Shown here piece after piece: positions 36,272-48,800 of a stretch of DNA of 64,000 bases. The stretch covers positions 9,858,001-9,922,000 of the forward strand of contig OZ199838.1 in assembly GCA_964304625.1 (NCBI GenBank), in the 5' to 3' direction. Positions within the stretch are counted from its first letter, which is position 1; each line of letters starts with the position of its first letter. The notes beneath the pieces are model-generated. The model saw only the letters and a list, made by a program, of their open reading frames with translations. It had not been told where the DNA came from and searched no databases. This DNA comes from Kudoa neothunni (taxonomy: Eukaryota > Cnidaria). Both the position numbers and the translations under genes were made by a program.

Positions 36272-37058
36272 ATGCCTTTGACCATTAAAAATGCAGGAAA
36301 AATCAGGTCAAATATATTAAAAAAATTGGAATCAAACGTGGAATCGATATCACTTGAAAAGGTACTGTTAGTTGGCCGGATTGACCGGTTAGAATTGTGT
36401 TACAAATTTCTCAGAATAAAAACTATAAATTTTAATTCGAATTTAGACACTCTCTAAAATATCTCTTCCGTCAAACTTGGAGCAGTTAGAGAAGGCGCCA
36501 TTATTTCATAAGTCGATATCGGCAAGGAAGAAAGAAAATAAAGTGAATTTTGTATTGAGAACAATATGTTTGAAATGTGGCGTTATTAGAAAAAGACACA
36601 GGAATCAACTGGAAAGATGTGGTACAATATGCCTAAAACCGAATTGGACGAAACTCAACAACGAGATCTGCAACTGCTAAGAGCCAGATCTGGTATTGAT
36701 CTGACTCGATTCTATCGAAAAGATAATTCCAAAAACCACTCCAAATATATTCAAGTATGCTACAGTTGAATAAGAACATTTAATTGTGTAATTCTTAATT
36801 GATAGGTCGGTACAGTTGTTGATGCACCTGAAGATTTCTACTCGAATTTGTCAAAAAAAGAAAAACCGAAATCATTCGTAGAGCAAATCCTAGAAGATAA
36901 CCAATTAAGAAGGTATATTTTGGGGGTGACTGTAGAATTTGCATCAACTGATTTTTGTCTATAGTCGTATAAGAAAAAGACATAAAGCTATTGTTCACAC
37001 TAGAAGTCAGGTGAAAAAATACTGGAAGAAAGGCAAGAAAACATCACATAACAAATAA
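36272..37058 (+). CDS. FCF2: Fcf2-domain pre-rRNA processing protein (DNTTIP2/TDIF2 kin)
   Basis: Five exons: 36272-36361, 36447-36542, 36590-36754, 36806-36912 and 36965-37058. They join in frame to 183 aa. The Fcf2 domain fills about residues 63-170: TGKMWYNMPKTELDETQQRD, LQLLRARSGIDLTRFYRKD, KYIQVGTVVDAPEDFYSN, LSKKEKPKSFVEQILED, then a basic RSRIRKRHKAI and tail. These match the family order W-x-x-x-P-K...DLQLLRxRxxxDPxRFYK...KYFQxGTVxxxxxDFYS. In yeast Fcf2 is needed for the early A0-A2 cleavages of 35S pre-rRNA. The protein is close to the short yeast form and lacks the long N-terminal extension of vertebrate DNTTIP2. Confidence 0.9.
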
Positions 37059-37285
37059 ACGTTCTTTTTACTGTCTAGATTTGTATATTATCTGAACGGA
37101 GTTGTTTTTATTATTCTCATAAAAGTTATTTATAATCCTTTAAAATAAGAGAACTTGAAGCACTGAAAAAAATACAATTTTTTATGTTTAATTGCGTTTA
37201 CTCACAACTTATGGAAAAATTAATATAGGGTTTTCTTATACTGCTAAAATTTCGCTACGTCTAATCAGCCACAACTGATAAATAA

Positions 37286-37630
37286 GATGTTTCCTCCAGA
37301 GTAAGACACGGTCTTACATTAATTTTACACAAGAGATAGTTACTAGACTTTATTTTTGGGGTAGGTCTCATATTTTGACATAAAATCAAAAATATTATAC
37401 TCCTATATGATTATCTAAAAAAGTAATGTGGATTAAATTTTCTATATCAACAAATTATTGCTATTATTATCTTTTTAAAAAACGTTATTATTCATTATTG
37501 TTGTAACTAAAGCCCATTAATCATGGTCATACCGAACAGTCACTATCAAGATACTTTGAAACAATGTCAGGTTTTATTTAAAAATCCTATTAAAAATATC
37601 GCTAGATTTTATTTTCGATGAAACACGGTA
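37286..37630 (+). repeat. TACCGTGTTTCC-type MITE, best-preserved copy
   Basis: The left end is ATGTTTCCTCCAGAGTAAGA with GGTCTTACATTAATTTT. The right end is TTTTCGATGAAACACGGTA, whose reverse complement starts TACCGTGTTTC, forming a terminal inverted repeat of about 20 bp. Internal blocks such as TTTGGGGTAGGTCTCATATT, AGTAATGTGGATTAA and AACTAAAGCCCATTAATCA are shared in order with 62792-63340. It has no coding capacity. MITEs with GTTTCCCCGAAAATAAGAC-type ends are widespread in animals. Confidence 0.75.
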
Positions 37631-38744
37631 AGTAGATGTAATATATATTCCGCGCGTATAATAAATAGAAACACACCAAATAATTCACCTACCCCCAACT
37701 ACCGCCGCTTAAGTCTGTACATTACAATAGAAGTTACTGTACAACAAAATTTCGCAGCGATTACAGTATATCTTCTTTGTAACAACTCAGCATTAGTCGT
37801 GTGTCTTACAGCTCCACTTTTCGGATTCTACGATAGCTAGCATCGATAATACATTCAAATTGCCGAAATGCAGTGTTCCCCGATTCATTTTAGTTTTCCG
37901 CACCCCTTCTTAAATAAGTGGTTTAAAATGGATTTATTTTTTTGTGGGAAAAATATTTTTATTGAATTACATTAAAAAGGAAAAATCTGTCGACTTTAAC
38001 TAGAAAACAAATATGAATAAAATAAATTAAATGTTTAAAATTTGCATTCTTGTATTTTTTGTATATCATTAAGTCAAATGGGGATCTTTATCAGATAAAG
38101 ATATAAATAAATCATTATTAGGAAAGGTAATAGATATGTTAATACTTTTGCGCCAAATATCAGACGTAAATAGTCGCGCTTGTGCCGAGTGTTGGATTTT
38201 GTAGATATTTTTGTTCTAATTATAAATTAAAAATTTAATGAAGAAAATAAACATATGATCAAATCTCGAATGTAAAATTTTAGTTAAACTAATTTTTGAG
38301 TACACATTGATTTAATTTGAAGTATAAAAATCTAAAATAATTCAACAAAAAAACTTAATCTTGACGATAAAGTTGAATTCTTACTTTCCTTATAGTTTAT
38401 TTAAAAAAATAAATAATACAATTTTCAAAGATTCGGCTCATTTTGAAACACTTATTACGTCGCTCATCGTAACCTTTAAAATAAATATTTTATATTTGTT
38501 TATGTTAGGGCGTTTAAGATTCGAACCAAATAATTTATGAATGATAAATAAATAAGTTATCGTGTATATTTCGTATACTAATAAATATAAAATAATAGAT
38601 TGAAAGAAATTAATTTCAAGTAAAATTCATAAAATGACTATTTGTTAATCAAATTTATTTCAGCTTCGATTTCGCACGAGGCGCACATGATGTATTTTCG
38701 ATTTTTTACAAGGTCAAACCCCTGGCGCAACTTGTTAGTTTGTG

Positions 38745-39190
38745 AGATTCGAGCTGATTAGACTTTCTCCATTTTCGCTGTAGGCACCATAGCGTCAAAT
38801 TACGGCGGCTTACGTTTATGCGGTAATGTGGGATTGTAGCCTACTAAACATCCACGTTTCGGAGCAACCACCACCTCAATCTTACCCTGAACTAACCCAG
38901 AATTAGTCTGGGAAAGTCGTCTGAATGCGGGCGTCAGCTATACGGATATCCCCTACTGGGTTTTATATCGTTCCTGTATCCCGGCGTTTATGGGCGCTCG
39001 CCCGAGTTCCACCCATCCGCCAGTCTCCTCTTCCAGCCGCAAGCAAGACCACGATAAATTTTAGATCCTTGGGAATACTACAGCTTTCTTACTTAATTTG
39101 GATTAGAAGTACAGGAACGTCCGGACTAGGCCTCGATCTAGCAACCTCAAGGAATGTGAGCTCGACCTAACATCACTATGTCATATTGTT
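38745..39190 (-). repeat. candidate tRNA-derived SINE, GC-rich
   Basis: This block is visibly richer in GC than anything around it. On the minus strand its head shows an A-box-like TAGTGATGTTAGG, with a B-box-like GATCGAGGCC about 45 bases later, the layout of a tRNA-derived SINE. The body then runs through GGATGGGTGGAACTCGGGCG and GGATGTTTAGTAGGCTACAA towards 38745. No target duplication was found and no second copy lies in this window, so the class is tentative. Confidence 0.4.
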
Positions 39191-39214
39191 CAGGCACGAA
39201 ACCTGAGAAAAAGT

Positions 39215-39249
39215 GCGTATTAATTAGCATAGCTGGCTAATTAATACGC
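39215..39249. repeat. perfect 14-bp hairpin
   Basis: GCGTATTAATTAGC and its exact reverse complement GCTAATTAATACGC are separated by the 7-nt loop ATAGCTG. It lies just beside the GC-rich SINE-like block. Confidence 0.85.
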
Positions 39250-41308
39250 GCTATTGGAAGCATATATTTCCAAGAGAGATTCTGATTATTTACAATCGGT
39301 GCATTACGTTCAAAGCATATTCGGTCGTACAAAGTTTTCTTTGCCACAGGATGTGAGTCTCGGACCTCCAATCGATAAACCCTGTACTATCTTGTATTAT
39401 TATATCACTAGCGCCAATGCCCAACTTTGCTTGGTACGTGTGATGGTAAATTTTAATTTGTAGTTTTATTTTTGAATGGAGAAATTCTACGGAAGATTTA
39501 ATCTAATTATCACATTAAACCCTGTAAATTTTATTATTCTGTATTAATTGATGCATTTTAAAGCTTGTTCCTATTTTTGTAATGTGATGATTTAGTTAAA
39601 CAAAAATATGCGTACATTTTTCATTCAAATATAAATAGAGGTATTGAGAGAAATTAATGAGTATTTTTAAGTTTATTTTACAAATTATTGACCAAAAATA
39701 TAATTACCTTAATTTGATAAGAAATCTAATTAACGATTAAAGTTCATTTATTTATTAAACAAAATCATTAAGTAACTTAAGTAGGACTTTAGGTTCTTTT
39801 CAAAATCTTCCGACAAAAATTAATCCTTCTAGTTATAAAATTTATTGTTAGTCTACAAACAATAAAAAAAATAAAATCGACCCAAGGTGTGTCAGCAATA
39901 AAAATATTAATTGTTACTCATTTTTTTCGATTGTCTAAGGGGTGTTAATGAGGTTTTAAAAAGCTGTGAGCGGTAATTTAGGTATTCATTATTTTAACGT
40001 AATTTCCTGATTTTTTAATAAATGAAACCTTTCTTTTTAACAAAAACACTTACTGGTTCAAAAATATACAAATTCAATTGACAAAATACGATTAAATCTA
40101 AAATGTAAAGATGGTTTTGGTTTGAAAAATTACAGTAATGCTTAAATATCAACTGGTTTTCTCGAAGGAGTGCATCATTTTAAAAATATGCGTACTGTTT
40201 GGTTGTCCTAAGAAAATTTCTTTGTATTAAATTATTCTTAGGTTAACGAAAACTTTGTGAAATATCGGTTAGATCGAATAGACCAATAATCCCTTATTAA
40301 CTTACATGGCACGTATTGAGATTGAGAGGGGACTGTATTTTGTATAAAAGTAATCGTGAATATAAATTCTTAAACTACGTATAGAATGAGGTGTCACATA
40401 TTTTCATGCAGCTTTTATATCATAATGAATTAGTTTTAGCGAAAAGAAAATTATATTTATTTGAATATTAACTTTAAGGTCTGGAGGTAAGGAATAATTA
40501 GGTTATTAAGAACTTAAACATTATTTAAAAAATTATCTCATCAAATATAGAAACTCACTGAATTAGTAATGCTAGCTATTTTTCATGAAAGTTTAGGAAA
40601 ACCAAAAAATGAGTAAATACTTATCGAAAGACGAATATGGTTTCAATCTCAATCGATATGTTTGATAAAAGAAGTTTTCATTTGAGATGCTTTCACAAAA
40701 ATTGTATTATTGGAAAAGTTTACACACATCCTACATCGTTTTTAGAATGCGTATAGAGACCCAAATTATTTCAACATGGCAACAACCTTAATATCGAATT
40801 ATGTGTTTTATTTAAAATGATTATAAATTCTTTCGCTTAACTATATCCATAACGCTTGAAAATTGGAAATACATCCTAAAGAATTTGATTATTCTTCAAA
40901 TTTTAAGGGAAGTGCAACAACTCTTGTAAATATGACGGTAATAGTTTTATTTGTCTTACAACTTCTCAAAACAGGCATACTTAACATTTTTAAAACATTC
41001 TATACAATCATTAAAAGATTCTCTCTGTGTATGGTGAGTAAAAGTTTATTCTAATTGAGAATCACTCTGAAGTAGACAAACATCAATATTATGCAGGTAT
41101 TTCTTAACATCTGTTAATTGATGTAAACAACCAGACAATTCCTTACTTCTGATAGCGATATGGATTATATTTATACTTCTAAGTGAATGAATGATTTTTA
41201 TTAATGGTATTATCTATTCAAATGCAAACTAAAAGCTGTATTTAAAAAAAGTTGCTCCATGACACATACGGCGTATTGCCACAAATACACACTGACAGAC
41301 ATAAAACT

Positions 41309-41333
41309 TATATATATATATATATATATATAT
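41309..41333. repeat. TA dinucleotide microsatellite
   Basis: An uninterrupted TA run of about 24 bases, 150 bp beyond the 3' end of the eIF3f gene. Confidence 0.9.
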
Positions 41334-41488
41334 TAGAAGGCGCATAAAAATACATAATCAAGAGATTTGAAAACAACAATATTAAAATAACCACTAATGG
41401 AGCCAACCCAACTGATTAACGAATCAATTGATTATTTTAATTAGTTTTGCTTTCTGTGCTAGCTTTGTCCGCATCAGCTAAAGTCAAA

Positions 41489-42708
41489 TCACGAAAGTTT
41501 CGATAAACCAAAATTACGAATTTGGCTTGACTCATTCCCTAACTTTTTGGCATGCAATAATCGATTGTTCAACAAATCATTTAGTAGCGTAATATTTTTA
41601 CAAATCACAGCCATATATGTCACCACAAGGTTGTCATTGTGGTGAAGATCAGCTATTTTTGTTATATCCATTTGACTGACCAAAAAAAGCTGGTTAAGAA
41701 GCGATTGCACTTGAAACAGAATTTGATTGTTGATGGGTAGTTTTGAGTGAACAATCAATGTGAGATAACGGATAACACTCTCCAGTGAGACGGTTAGGTG
41801 GTTCATGGAATCAAACTGAGCATTCACAAAACGTGTCAGCATTCCCACATTGTCTTTTGGAGTGAATCTGTTTAAAGTAAATTATTATTACTAATGTCAT
41901 AAAACTAGGCCAGTCAAATGAGTAACAATCAGCTTGAAGATGGCTGATAGTACATAATAAATGTATTATACCTTTGAAGTTGAGTTATCGCCATTTCTTC
42001 CGCACTATCGTACATATATTCACATTTTATATAATCGAATCCACGAGTAGCTTTAGTGCCATCCTTAAATAAACAGTATTAAACAATATATTTCAATGGG
42101 GATGTCATAGTTACAGATCTAACTTTCTCCGCTGCTATGTACGCTTTTATAGGTAAACAATCCTTCTTGTTGAAGTCAAATAGTATTAATATCTAAATTA
42201 ATCAATAAAATATCTATCACCTCAAGTAATGTTCGGTTCATACAGGAACATCAATCATATCCGAGAAAGCTCCATGAATTTGAACATCTGCAGCAATAAT
42301 CTGATCACCATTATGGTACCAACCAACCAAATGATTGTTTGCTATATACAAAAGTAATTAACTCGATCAACGGAATTCCATTAGAACGTACGATCAAGTT
42401 TGTTTAGTTTTTCAGCAAATAACTTCACATAATCCGCATCAATGTACCATATGCTGTTGTTTTCTTTGCATTCGTCATAAGGAACTTAAAACACAATATA
42501 TACGAACTAACGCTTCAAACATCTTACTAGCAAACGAGGAAGTAATTTCTACGGTATTATCTTTGTAACAACCCATCAAAGCACCAATGATACGATTCAA
42601 TTGTTTCGAATCGGTATTGGACCTTTTAATGTGATCCCAAACTGAAAAAACAACCTCTGGATGAAGAAAAACAGGAGCATCAATTTTTCTGGTCACTATA
42701 TGCGACAT
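41489..42708 (-). CDS. EIF3F: eIF3 subunit f (MPN-domain translation initiation factor)
   Basis: Six minus-strand exons: 42528-42708, 42392-42484, 42244-42341, 42115-42192, 41972-42063 and 41489-41867. They join in frame to 306 aa (human 357). The MPN domain opens with VFLHPEVVFSVWDHIKR and IIGALMGCYKDNTVEITSSF. It continues with LVGWYHNGDQI and PIKAYIAAEKV. The C-terminal helical region includes NNQILFQVQSLLNQLF and HHNDNLVVTYMAVICKNI, matching the family's VGRFLMSLVNQ and NDLLMVTYLANL. It belongs to the eIF3 complex that recruits mRNA to 40S subunits. The JAMM metal ligands of catalytic MPN proteins are absent, as expected for eIF3f. The last intron is 104 bp, against 43-51 bp for the others. 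Confidence 0.95.
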
Positions 42709-42760
42709 CGGTTTGGTTCGCCCCTCCGAGCTTTGGCGTAAACGACGTATTACTTCGAGT
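42709..42760. promoter_or_regulatory. 52-bp bidirectional promoter interval, eIF3f / NAXE
   Basis: Only 52 bp separate the two divergent start codons. The interval is more GC-rich than the surroundings and has no TATA box. Both transcription starts must fall in or very near it, or inside the opposite gene. Confidence 0.6.
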
Positions 42761-43643
42761 ATGAAGAGAATTGCATCTTCAACTTATCTTTCACAATTCG
42801 CTGCTACCAATCTTGATAATGAGTGGTTTAAACTGACCAACGTTATAAAGTTGATGGAGGTAGCGGGTATTTAACTTAAATTACACACAATCCTACAACT
42901 TAGCCCCATCTAATGCGAGATTGTTCTGTTAGGACTTGGAGTAGCTCAATGCATATATGAGTGTTATCCAGTGGAAACTTATAAAAAACCCCTTATTGTC
43001 TCAGGTCCTGGAAATAACGGAGGTGATGGCTTAGTCGCCGCCAAGTTTTTAAAATATTTTGTATATTCAACGTCAATTGAGATACGCCCTTGATTGGTTT
43101 CTATTGTGATAGGGCTATAATCCATCTTTCTACTGTCCCAAACTCAACACCAGACCCTATTATGCTGAGTTGCTTGAAGAATGTAGAGCTTATGGGGTGA
43201 AGGAGGTTGATCTCAATGCAAAGTCATTTGAAGATGTGCTATCCGAACATGATTTTATAATCGATACGATATTCGGTTTCAGTTTTAAGCCCCCTCTGCG
43301 ACCACCATTCAATGAAATCATGTCAAAATTAACTCTGACAACCGTTCCGATTGTTTCAGTAGATATCCCCTCCGGTAATGATTGAATTCCCTCTATAAGA
43401 ACTTGAGAATTTTGTAAAGGTTGGCCTGTTGATGAACGTGTAATCAGTAGGAATCACGATGATGACCCCTTGATTAACCCAGAAACTTTAATTTCGGTTA
43501 CCTGGCCGAAAATTTGCGCTTCGAGTTTCAACGGAAAAAACCACTATCTTGTAATGACTGGTCCTCCTAGATCCATAATAGATAAGTATAATTTGGATTC
43601 TAGCCTCATCAAAGGAAACTCTTTGTTCGTCAAATTAAATTAG
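42761..43643 (+). CDS. NAXE: NAD(P)HX epimerase (NAXE / YjeF N-terminal domain)
   Basis: Four exons: 42761-42866, 42933-43060, 43113-43374 and 43420-43643. They join in frame to 239 aa. Family signatures in order: IKLMEVAGLGVAQCIYECYP, the nucleotide-binding SGPGNNGGDGLVAAKFLKYF, GYNPSFYCPKLNTRPYYAEL, DTIFGFSFKPPLRPPF, VSVDIPSGW, and a C-terminal LISVTWPKICASSFNGKNHY. The enzyme epimerises hydrated NAD(P)H so that the dehydratase can repair it. It is shorter than human NAXE (288 aa) because the N-terminal mitochondrial/secretory extension is missing. A targeting peptide, if any, would have to come from an unseen upstream exon. Confidence 0.95.
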
Positions 43644-45515
43644 TGACAAATTTTTTTTATTTGTTATATCGATGATTTTTTATGCTGCATAATCCATTGG
43701 GGTTTTGCTTGTGTATATTAGGGCAAACTAAAAATTTCGTAAAATTTTTTGGCATGTAATTAATTTTTGATAAATGGTGGATTTTATGATTATAATTTAA
43801 AGCAATATTTCTGATACGATGATTATATTGTTTAAATATATTATTTATCGTACATATATTAGGGGGTTTTTCATTTTTCAAAATTATTAAAAATTAAAAA
43901 ACTCATCACACGTCACCAGACAAGGCTTCGATTTCGCGCTAATTATTATTAGGAGACAATTTTACGAAAAGTAATTTAAAAACCAACTGTAAAATTCTTC
44001 CACTACATTAATCCCGTGCATCAATATAATGATAGGTTTGTTACTTTGAGATAAAAGTTAATTTCTTTTGATACAGTACGATAATATGAAAAAATGGCAA
44101 GAAATGTTTTGTAATTAATCCAGTTAAATTTCATTTGAAATGGATCGAACCTTATCTGGTCATTGGTAATAAATGGAGATAATAGTTTTCAACGTTTATT
44201 TTTAAAAAACTCGACGACTAAAATCGACGTATAATTTGGTCGATTCAGTAGAGCGCATGCGCGGGCGTTTAAACATTCCTAATTAAAAAAGTTGGATCAA
44301 GCTCCTCACAAAAACATTTTCTTATAAAATAGCTAGAGCGGAAAAACGTCGAGAACAATAATAGAAAACAAATTTTTCTTAATTTTGCTATTTTTTCTAT
44401 CTACAAAAATAACTGGCAGGAAAGTGCCTTGAAACGCTTTTTAACTATGTTTCTTTTCTTTTATTTTCTTGTAAATCCTATCTTGTTGTAAAGATAATTT
44501 CACGTTGCAATATTTGCAAGAAATTTCATTTTTCACTTTCTCTATGTCGATCTATTCAACAAGAAAACTATAAATTTCTCTCACGTTACTACCCATTTCA
44601 AGTTTTCGGGGGATTCCGAATTTTTCCGGAAAATAAACGTCGGAACTTTTTTTTTAAATTCGACGAATAAAATCGATTTTAGTCGAAAACTACGATCCCT
44701 AATTATGAATTATAGCAAATATCAAATTATTAAATGATCATTAAAATATGAGATGTTGCTTGCATTATAGCGTGATCTCAGAAAGGTTTAAAATTTATTT
44801 GAGTTGGAATTAAGAGTTGATTTTCATTAAATAATAATTCTTAGAAAATTTAATGAATAACCTACTCTAGTAAAAATTAGCAAATTAACTGACAGGCACG
44901 CCCTTTTGTGTCTATTACACATTATCGATAATAGCTATATTATGATCAAATATGATAATCATCGTTAAACCATCTCTATGCTGGGAAACTAAACGCATGT
45001 CGCACGTTAGGAAATATGAATATAAGTAAATTCTCTGTCCAATAACTACATCAATTAACCAACCGTATCAAAAAGAACCTTATTTAACTTAACATACCCA
45101 AAATTGAATAATTTAACATTTGAGCAGAGTAAAAAACCAAACCGCGAGACTTCCAATCAACTTAATTTAGTGAATCTACAAAAGATGTTTGTACTATCTT
45201 AGATTCGTTATTAAATTGATTCATCGTTTAGAAATCACGCCCACAAACGATCCATCTTTACTCAACTATCGCCAACAAAATATATTAATACCGCTAATCA
45301 ATTCAATTATTGGCATAGTAAATAGTTAGCGCCTGTTAAGAATATTAACATTAAACGTTATATCACGATTAATGAATTAATTTCTTGTATTATTCGGCTG
45401 AAAAGAATGTAAATTTCTGATCGGTTGTATCTATATATTGAATGTTGTGTTGTTTCGAATAATTCGTGGGGGCACAAACAACTGTTGCTCGCGACTGTGT
45501 ATAACAAGAATAAGA
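43644..45515. other. intergenic, AT-rich
   Basis: No supported gene. Blocks resembling each other (CGACGACTAAAATCGACG near 44211 and CGACGAATAAAATCGATT near 44663) hint at a degraded repeat about 450 bp long, but I could not define its ends. Confidence 0.4.
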
Positions 45516-45874
45516 ATGGTCGGACTGCGTCAACAAAAATCTATCGACCCTTATAAATTTTTGACAGAACTTCGAGAGGTTTCTTCTATCCACAAATTGG
45601 ATAGTTTACTGTTAAAAAATGATCTAATCTACAAACAACCTGATTCTCTAAAGTCTTTCGCTGATGGTAATGGAATTCAAGAATTACTGTGCAAATATTT
45701 CGTTGTCACTGAAAAATCATGGAGAAAATCATTATCTATAAATATTTTGAATTTCTTAATCAATACAACGTATAAGGATGATTTGATTCGACAACGAGTA
45801 AATATATTGGAATGCTTCAACAAATTTTTATTTGTCATAGGTACAGGAAAGCGAACAACACTTAAAGATATTGG
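45516..45874 (+). CDS. ARMC5: probable first exon of the ARMC5-like gene
   Basis: An open exon of 119 codons plus two bases runs from ATG 45516 to a strong donor, GG|GTAAGTAC, at 45875. The frame is also open upstream to 45438. The sequence (YKFLTELREVSSIHKLDSLL, SFADGNGIQELLCKYF, SLSINILNFLINTTYKDDLI) has the pattern of the N-terminal ARM region of ARMC5, where a helix is followed by a GGLxPL-type turn and an LDLALSIL-type helix. Its phase (two bases left) does not fit directly onto the exon at 50564, which also needs one base, so at least one more exon must lie between if they belong together. Confidence 0.5.
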
Positions 45875-48800
45875 GTAAGTACCTTATTGATGGTTAATTA
45901 GGCAGAGGTTTATAAAATTGTTAATTTTTAACATGTGAAAAGCATTTTGGTTTGCTCTCTGTTTGAGAATCGCCAACCACCAGTCTTAAAGTCCGACTTT
46001 GAATTTCAGAATTATCGAGGATAGTTTTCGTACATTTAATTCCGGATTTTTATGTCTCCATTGTTTCATGATTGATTAATAACTTTCAAAAAAGCGATAA
46101 TCTAATATAGCCTTTATGGAAATAGCTCTTTCTAGTAAATTAAAGCTAAATACAAATTGATATCGTTCACAATAGTATTAATTTTATCGAGGAATGAAAG
46201 TAGCATACAATCTAAAAAGTAACTAATGGAAATGAAATCTATAAAGATGCTATGAAGTAATTAATTAATGGACAAAGATTTATCACGTGTATTCCTAGGG
46301 TGCGTAAGGAATTAGAATTTATTGAAGTGGATATGTTGATGTAGAGGTAACTTGTCAATTAGAGCTGCGAGAATTTGCCATTATATAATACAGGGGAAAA
46401 TTAAAAAATTAGTTTGACACTTTTTACTTGAATAATTTTGCGAAAATTAGTTCGAATTTATTTTCCCCGTTTTCTTCCTGTTGCATTTGGGGATTTTATA
46501 ATTAAAAATATAAAGTCAATAAGAATATTTATAAGTAACATTTTTACATTTATTTAAAGAGAAAATAATTAAATTAGAGTTACAAATAGATTAATCTATT
46601 ATATAAAGCAAACCGGTAATTCGTGTGTGTGTGTCAGTGTGTACGCATTTTTCATTGTTGATAGAGAGACATATCGCTCCATTTGAGCACACACGTGGAA
46701 AGATAAAATTTTATTTTAACACAGAAAAATACGTAAAAAATTATAAAAGGTTTGCATCCTGCAAAATGACTAAAAATATTTTCACGTGATATGAGTTGCA
46801 TTATTTCAGGATTTATGCAAACATGTAGGTCATTTCATTAAGGTTATAAAAAATTAATTTTAAATGTACCATATTGTTTATTTTAAAATTATTGAAAAGT
46901 AATTTAGTAATTGAAATAGTTCAAATAAGGAAGGAAATATTAGGTTATGTATCCAAGCATTAATATGGAATTCATTTGTTGATGTTTAACAAGATTAGTC
47001 CAATTCATGTGGTATGATTTAGAGATTAATCATACCACAAGGAGAAAATCGATATTTTAGGAGCTTTAAATAGGAAATTCAAACGTTCAGTAGTGTTTAT
47101 TCGTTTTTAAAAATATTAAATAAGGTTCATGCTTCCAATGAGTTAAATAAATCACCAGTTAATTGGGTAATATTTGTACTATTTATCTAAATACTCTGAA
47201 TGTACTTTGAACTTCAAATGACCTTGGCCTACTCAAGGTTTTAGTCTGCGTGGCCAGGCAAGGAAGCCCGTGCGAAGGGGGGCTTTTGCGCTAATTAACT
47301 ACAGTTAAATTCAGAAAAAAAGGTTTTGTGACGAATTTATTCATTAATTTGAGCTAAAATTTAATTTAGATAAATTGTTCTATGTTGAGATGTAAAAATA
47401 AATTGTAAGTAATCATCTATAACAAGGTTTTAGGCGTCGTTTTCTTTTTATTTTTTTCTGACCTTAAAAATTTAACATGATATTCATTAGACCATGCGTA
47501 GGAGGTGTGGCGAAAGTTTATGTGCCTCATAAGGGATGAGAACTTGATTATAAGTCGAAAGGCACTACTTTAAAATATGTTAGAATTTTTTTAATCGTTC
47601 TAAAGAACCTCTTTTAAATAAAAATTTTATAGGATCTAATTTTCTGTATTTAACTTCATCCGATCATTCACCTCATGGCCAAGAGCTGTAGGATAAGGCA
47701 GTGGCTATTGTCATGGATCCATTTAATCCCCTCTCGGGACTGGCTATTCTCATGGAAATGAATAACTCCTCCGTTATAGGCGATATTTCAAATCTGACTT
47801 CATATTTGAATTGAGCTATTTTTAATCTAATTTTTTATGTAAAGATTGTTTGAAATTTGAAGAATAAAAATTCAACACTTTGTCTGTCCTATTTACACTG
47901 TTCACTAGTAGTACACTCACGTTTTTGAGGCTAATATTATGTAATATAAACATTATAATTGAAACGAAAAGTAAAAACATTTACTAATAAGTAGAAACTG
48001 TTCTGTTCGTGCATCCTTGTGTCACCCACCATGTCTGAATATGCGCTTGAATCCTATTTGGTTGTGGGCGTTCTATTTCGTGAGACTATTTCCAAATTTT
48101 AAAGAACCTTGAAATAACTGAAATCTGTAAAACAAGCTTGTATATTACATTAAATTTATTTGCTCAAACTTATACCTTTTATTAAAAAATAATATTGTAC
48201 TGTTAAAATTTCAAATGTGGTTATTTTGGAGAAATTTTTTGGGCGGACAGCTAAACAACCATAGCTAGTGGATAAGTTGATCAATTCTTCATTGGAGTCA
48301 AAATTGATTTTTCTGAACTATAAAAATTACACATCTCTCAGTATCAGGAAACAAAACAAATGTTTACAATCTTAAAATGAAATTTTTCAGAACAATTCAA
48401 AATGCTCAAGGACGAATTAGCCGTTATTTTAACTCCAACATTGTTTATTATAATACTTACTACATTTCTTCGTTGGCTCGCTTTACAATAGCCAAACAAA
48501 CATACCCTAAAAATCACCATTCAAAAATTTTCATTTTATAAATTTGCCCATTGAGACGATACCAGAGGAATTAATGCAGAAAATTTAGATTCACCCTGCT
48601 TGTTAAAAATTGACAAATGAGTTTAAATTAACAAGTATAGGTTTACTCTTAAATTTAAACTCATAGGTTCCTGTATTTATAGGTTCTGTATTCACGAATA
48701 GGCACCATGAACACCTTTCTCGTACTTCTGATTAAAGTAATTACATTTGTAGGGATAAAACAACGAAAATTCCCCGAAATTATGGTACCATCTTATAGAT

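Larger units (their letters stand above)
37631..41488. other. gene-free stretch with SINE-like block and hairpin
   Basis: Apart from the GC-rich block (38745-39190), the hairpin (39215-39249) and the TA run (41309-41333), I see no gene. A 63-codon frame at 40863-41054 has no support. Confidence 0.5.

Noticed and set aside
35047-41955. Identical 17-base stretch (TTATGTACTATCAGCCA) in the MAT1 tail and the long eIF3f intron
   Set aside because: In about 64 kb of AT-rich sequence one such match is close to what chance allows, and the flanks do not match.
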